A DNA stretch of 64,000 nt from Porphyromonas gingivicanis JCM 15907 (GTDB taxonomy: Bacteria; Bacteroidota; Bacteroidia; Bacteroidales; Porphyromonadaceae): contig NZ_BAKX01000001.1 in the NCBI RefSeq assembly GCF_000614585.1, positions 62,001 through 126,000 on the forward strand, given 5' to 3'. The first letter of the stretch is position 1; each line of letters begins with the position of its first letter. A program made the position numbers and the translations under genes. Below the pieces are notes generated by a model. It saw nothing but the letters and a program-made list of their open reading frames with translations. It searched no databases and had not been told where the DNA came from. Of this stretch, positions 60,518-64,000 are shown in pieces.

Positions 60518-61710
60518 GGCTTTGGCTACTCATTTCATTTGGTTGTCTTACTCTTTTTTCTTCTTTTTCTGCAGAGGTAGAGGAGAGAAAATATATGCAG
60601 GCTGATTCGGTAACGTTTTCTAAACCTTATATCAATATCCCTCTTGCTGTTTTACCTTTTGGAGTGGGTACGCTTATTACACAGGAAATAGATCAAAAGG
60701 TATATGATATCCGCCACAACCATTTGCCCAAATTTCGTTACCATTATGATGATTACCTCCAGTTTGCACCCCTTGCCATACAATTCTCTATGGGACTTGC
60801 AGGTGTACAGGGAAGGAGTGAGAGCCAATTACAGCTCCTAACTGCCGATGCGCTGGCTGGAGCTTTTGCTGCGGCTTTGGTCAATGGAGTTAAGTACTCC
60901 GTAGGACGTTTGCGTCCCGATAATTCTGCGTACAATTCTTTCCCTTCAGGACACACGGCAACAGCCTTCTTAGGGGCAGAACTTTTTGATTTAGAGTACG
61001 GGGAGCGTTATCCCTATTTTTCTGCTCTAAACTATTCTATGGCTATTGCTACAGGTTTTAGCCGTGTGTTGAATAATAGACATTGGATATCAGATGTCTT
61101 TGCAGGAGCTGGAGTAGGCATCCTTTCGGCTCAGTTGGGCTATTGGGTTCGTGATTTAATATATCGAGACCCTTACTCCTCACTGAAAAATTATACGCCA
61201 GATTGGGAAGAGATAAAGCCTTTTTTACTTACCTATCGAGGAAGTTCTGGCACTCTTTTTACTCGCAAGAATAATCTCTTTAGTACACTTCGTTTGGGGC
61301 TTAACCTCTCCTATCTTTATGAAAGAGAATCTACCGTCTTAGGTTCTTTCGGTTTTACTACTGGGGTATTTTCCCACTCTATGAAACGAGCGACTCCTAC
61401 TTGGTTTTGGGGGGTAGAAATGGAACGGGTTTATCCTATCAAGGGGCGATGGACTTGTGGTTTTTCTACCTATTGGAATTGGATTGACCACTGGGAGGAT
61501 TTGCCCGAAGCTGATTTCTTTTCTGAATTGGGAGGGAGGATGTTTGTAGATTTCTATTTTCTTTCGCATCGTAGTATGCGATTATTTGGAGGTATAAGTG
61601 GTGGCTGGGGTATGCTATCCGATTGGCGAGATGGTGAAAAGAGCTATCGAGCCACACCTCATTATCTTATGTTAGAGTTGGGTGTAGCACTTCAACTACA
61701 TCTTTTCTAA
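60484..61710 (+). CDS. PAP2-family membrane phosphatase with C-terminal beta-strand extension
   Basis: 408 aa. A signal peptide (about 1-30, WLLISFGCLTLFSSFSA) leads to a phosphatidic-acid phosphatase type 2 domain with all three motifs: KYSVGRLRP, FPSGHTATAF and SRVLNNRHWISDVFAG. It would dephosphorylate lipid phosphates (undecaprenyl diphosphate, lipid A or phosphatidic acid) in the envelope. The last ~150 residues are strand-like (GLNLSYLYERES, GVEMERVYP, LMLELGVALQLHLF), which suggests an outer-membrane or periplasmic beta part. The start overlaps the GNAT gene by 34 bp. Confidence 0.8.
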   Translation: MYQASRLYSFLRLWLLISFGCLTLFSSFSAEVEERKYMQADSVTFSKPYINIPLAVLPFGVGTLITQEIDQKVYDIRHNHLPKFRYHYDDYLQFAPLAIQFSMGLAGVQGRSESQLQLLTADALAGAFAAALVNGVKYSVGRLRPDNSAYNSFPSGHTATAFLGAELFDLEYGERYPYFSALNYSMAIATGFSRVLNNRHWISDVFAGAGVGILSAQLGYWVRDLIYRDPYSSLKNYTPDWEEIKPFLLTYRGSSGTLFTRKNNLFSTLRLGLNLSYLYERESTVLGSFGFTTGVFSHSMKRATPTWFWGVEMERVYPIKGRWTCGFSTYWNWIDHWEDLPEADFFSELGGRMFVDFYFLSHRSMRLFGGISGGWGMLSDWRDGEKSYRATPHYLMLELGVALQLHLF

Positions 61711-61756
61711 TCTTGGAACATCTTTTTTCTTAGGGGAGTAGAAACTCTAACATCTT

Positions 61757-62487
61757 TCAAAGAAGTGCAAGAACATCGGGAGATGACAGTTGCCCTATAT
61801 GGGCAAAGTGTAGAGAATAGTAGGTGAGTAGGTAGTTAAGAATACGCCTTCTCTCTGTTACCGAGAAGCGGTAGGCCTTCATATTGTCGTATGAAATGCG
61901 CATGAAGATGGATAGAAAACGCACTTCGTCAGGTGGAATACAGGGACTTAATGGGGCTTTTTCTACAAAACGTGCCTCTGCGAGGTCGAACCATACCTTA
62001 GATTGTCGAGAATAGCTGTAATCCGAAGGGGCTATGCCTACAAAGTGTAAGAGTTGGTAGAGGAACGCAAGATGAAAATTGGCTATACCCGAAGAGCTTT
62101 CTTCCAATACATCTAAAGAGCGAGTTATATAGGTAAAGAGCGGTTCTTCGCTTGGAATATCGCGCAAAATATGAGTTAGTACTTCGGAGAGGAATTGAAC
62201 TATTGAGAGCTTAGTCGGATGACTAAGAAGATTAAGACGAATGGTGGCATACTCAGCTCCTTGATTTCCTGCAAACCTCTCCCCTCTCTATGATCTACGA
62301 TGAGTTGTAATTCGCTCAAAGGGGCTATCAGTCGGCGTAGATGTTGTGCCTTTCCTTTTCTCCCTGCTGAGGCTAAAGGAATGCGATAAGATACCATACC
62401 CATTGTCTCTGTAAAGAGATGAGCAATGCAGAAACGATCGTTGTAGGCATGCTTGGAGAGCACTATGGCACGAGTAGAGAATAACAT
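61757..62487 (-). CDS. recO: DNA repair protein RecO (frame broken by one missing base)
   Basis: Loads RecA with RecF and RecR at single-strand gaps. The first frame (ATG at 62487, MLFSTRAIVLSKHAYNDRFCI) carries the OB-fold and stops after IRLSSQ. Adding one C at 62257 turns KELSMPPF into KEAEYATIRLNLLSHPTK, which continues into VQFLSEVLTHILRDIPSEEP and the helical C-terminus ending SSPDVLALL at 61757: 243 aa, a normal RecO length. A single-base error is the likely cause. Confidence 0.85.
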
Positions 62488-62596
62488 ACGGAGTTAATAG
62501 CACCGCAAAGGTAAGCATCCCATATAGACTATCGCATAATGAGAAGTTTCTGCATGGATTTTTTTGAGAACCTTTCTAAAGATTTTGGTAACATAG

Positions 62597-62635
62597 AAAA
62601 GGCAGAAGATACTTTGTGAAGAGGTATCTTCTGCC
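62597..62635 (-). terminator. Intrinsic terminator of the leucine-rich lipoprotein gene
   Basis: 12-bp perfect stem GGCAGAAGATAC (62601-62612) with GTATCTTCTGCC (62624-62635), ending in TTTTC on the minus strand. Confidence 0.82.
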
Positions 62636-62683
62636 ATTACTTTTCTTTGAAGGGTTAGCTCCTATGCTTAGGAAGCTATAAAT

Positions 62684-64000
62684 TTATTCAGCTTCGATAG
62701 TTACCTTGCTGTTATTTTTGAAGAGATTGCGCACGTGAGTCTCTTCGGCTCCTGCATCTACCATTACCTTTTCGAGTGCATTGTTGTTCTCTACGATAAA
62801 GTATTCTGCCTCTTCATTGTACCCTTTGTTTCGTAGATTGATGGTCTTCAACTTAGACATATTAATAGCTTCGAGAGAGGCTATTGCAGGATTCTTACTT
62901 AAATCTAATTGCTCCAAAGAACTATTAGAGATGAATAGTTGGAAGAGTTCTTGTTGATTCGAGAGATCCAAAGATTCCAAAGGATTATTGAATAGGAAAA
63001 GGAACATAATCTTATGTAATTCCGACAGGTCTATCTGTTTCAATTTGTTCCCATAGAGGTTGAGGCGCTCTAACTTGGGTAAATTTTTTAGCTCTACGTT
63101 GTCAATTTCATTGCTGTTGGCATGTAATTCTTTAAGTACAGGTAGGTTTTTTGCCTTTACTGTGGTAAGGTTGTTTTCTACCATATCGATACGCTCCAAA
63201 AGAGGTAAGTCCGAAAATATAATCTCTTTTAATCGTCCTTTATTAAGGAGTGCTTTCGTGAGTTTTTTTAGAGGTGTCAAATCAAGACGAGGTATAGAAA
63301 CATTTTGTAGATAGAGCTGCTCTAACTCTACATTGTGAGATAGGTCTAACTGCTTGAGGTTTATATTACCATAGGCACGTAGGTCTTTCAACTGTTTCAT
63401 CGAAGAGACATTAAGCTCGGCTATATCATTGTTTCCCAAGTGTAGGTAGACAAGATGCGTTAATCCGAACACGGGCGAAGCATTGGTCACAAACTGATTT
63501 TTGAGCCCTAAAGAGTCGAGATTGACGAAATACTCTAAGCCTTTTAGGCTTTTAATCTTATCTTTTTCGGCAATTTCCTCCTTGGTGGCAAATTCAAACA
63601 TTAACGCTTTTACACCTTCGACCTCTTCTGGTGTTAACTCTCCATCTTTGTTTTTATCAATATCGTATCGCTCTAAGATGAGACGCTTCAGGTTAGCATC
63701 TTCAAAAGGTATGTAGCGAAGATTTCCTTTATTGACAATCACTTGGCAATTCAACTCTTGCACCTTACCACAGGGGCAGTCTACCCGTACTGTAACAACG
63801 GCATCTCCGACAGCTTTGGCGGTTACTTTTCCATTTTCTACACTGGCAATAGTAGGTTTGTTTACGGACCAAGAGAGTTTGTAGTCTTTACCAATGCCAC
63901 GTACAGTAAGAGTTTTACTTTCGCCAACTGAGAGAGTAATGGTAGTTTCTGAAAGTTGAAGGTTAAGGGGTTCTTCTTTCTTAGGACCACAAGAAGAGAT
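62684..64000 (-). CDS. Big2/EF-hand/leucine-rich-repeat surface lipoprotein, 5' end outside window
   Basis: At least 439 residues lie in the window. The visible beginning ISSCGPKKEE looks like a lipobox. An Ig-like Big2 fold follows (LSETTITLSVGESKTLTVRG ... ASVENGKVTAKAVGDAVVTV), then an EF-hand-like loop DKNKDGELTPEE and about ten leucine-rich repeats of the type LxxLDLSxNxxL (LKQLDLSHN, LERIDMVENN, LEQLDLSKNP). The frame is open to the window edge, so the start lies beyond 64000. Related leucine-rich surface proteins in Porphyromonas bind host or partner cells; the ligand here is unknown. Confidence 0.82.
   Translation of the reverse strand: MSSCGPKKEEPLNLQLSETTITLSVGESKTLTVRGIGKDYKLSWSVNKPTIASVENGKVTAKAVGDAVVTVRVDCPCGKVQELNCQVIVNKGNLRYIPFEDANLKRLILERYDIDKNKDGELTPEEVEGVKALMFEFATKEEIAEKDKIKSLKGLEYFVNLDSLGLKNQFVTNASPVFGLTHLVYLHLGNNDIAELNVSSMKQLKDLRAYGNINLKQLDLSHNVELEQLYLQNVSIPRLDLTPLKKLTKALLNKGRLKEIIFSDLPLLERIDMVENNLTTVKAKNLPVLKELHANSNEIDNVELKNLPKLERLNLYGNKLKQIDLSELHKIMFLFLFNNPLESLDLSNQQELFQLFISNSSLEQLDLSKNPAIASLEAINMSKLKTINLRNKGYNEEAEYFIVENNNALEKVMVDAGAEETHVRNLFKNNSKVTIEAE

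Overview
The window looks like chromosomal DNA of a Bacteroidota bacterium, most likely the genus Porphyromonas. Reasons: a PorQ gene followed directly by cmk and ispH; secreted proteins ending in type IX secretion (T9SS) C-terminal signals; a methionine gamma-lyase with its hallmark Tyr-Gly-Cys; a Rho factor with a long disordered N-terminal insertion; and promoters of the Bacteroidota form TTTG - about 19-20 nt - TAnnTTTG. I see no rRNA, tRNA, CRISPR array, prophage or intact insertion sequence. Most of the window is ordinary housekeeping chromosome.

Layout. 1-9.6 kb: 3' part of a UvrD-type helicase (probably the tail of a RecQ-UvrD fusion), a secreted C1 peptidase, dnaX, methionine gamma-lyase and two convergent MATE exporters. 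9.6-21.1 kb: recQ and recJ with a cloverleaf-like candidate RNA between them, an outer-membrane barrel, typA, a secreted M23/LysM peptidase and divergent mutS. 21.4-31.2 kb: DoxX, pirin and an FMN reductase on the + strand, then minus-strand rsmD, a DUF3822-like gene and a membrane-anchored protein, then hflX-rfbB-rfbA and a secreted C69 dipeptidase. 31.7-34.8 kb: an envelope operon of TlpA-like thioredoxin, DUF6029-like barrel and Omp28 lipoprotein. 35.3-46.2 kb: gyrA, TPR protein, PorT-like barrel, quinone reductase-like flavoprotein, ftsE, aspartokinase, menA, porQ, cmk, ispH. 46.3-54.1 kb: rho (minus) and two large T9SS cargo proteins, one with an Omp28-like Cys-x-x-Cys domain. 54.5-58.7 kb: two small lipoproteins, a radical SAM/SPASM enzyme and a TPR protein, led by a textbook promoter. 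58.7-64 kb: pgk, an acetyltransferase, a PAP2 phosphatase, recO and the 3' part of a Big2/EF-hand/leucine-rich lipoprotein.

Two things stand out. First, nine reading-frame breaks in eight conserved genes (dnaX, MATE, the M23 gene, mutS twice, DUF3822, C69 dipeptidase, gyrA, recO) can each be repaired by adding one base, nearly always within a run of identical bases. Since dnaX and gyrA are normally essential, this points to sequencing or assembly error; I annotate the restored genes. Second, the most interesting little-characterised system is the radical SAM/lipoprotein operon at 54.5-56.5 kb: two dissimilar lipoproteins share a Tyr-Gly-Thr-Pro motif beside a radical SAM/SPASM enzyme. The candidate cloverleaf RNA between recJ and recQ is the best non-coding lead.
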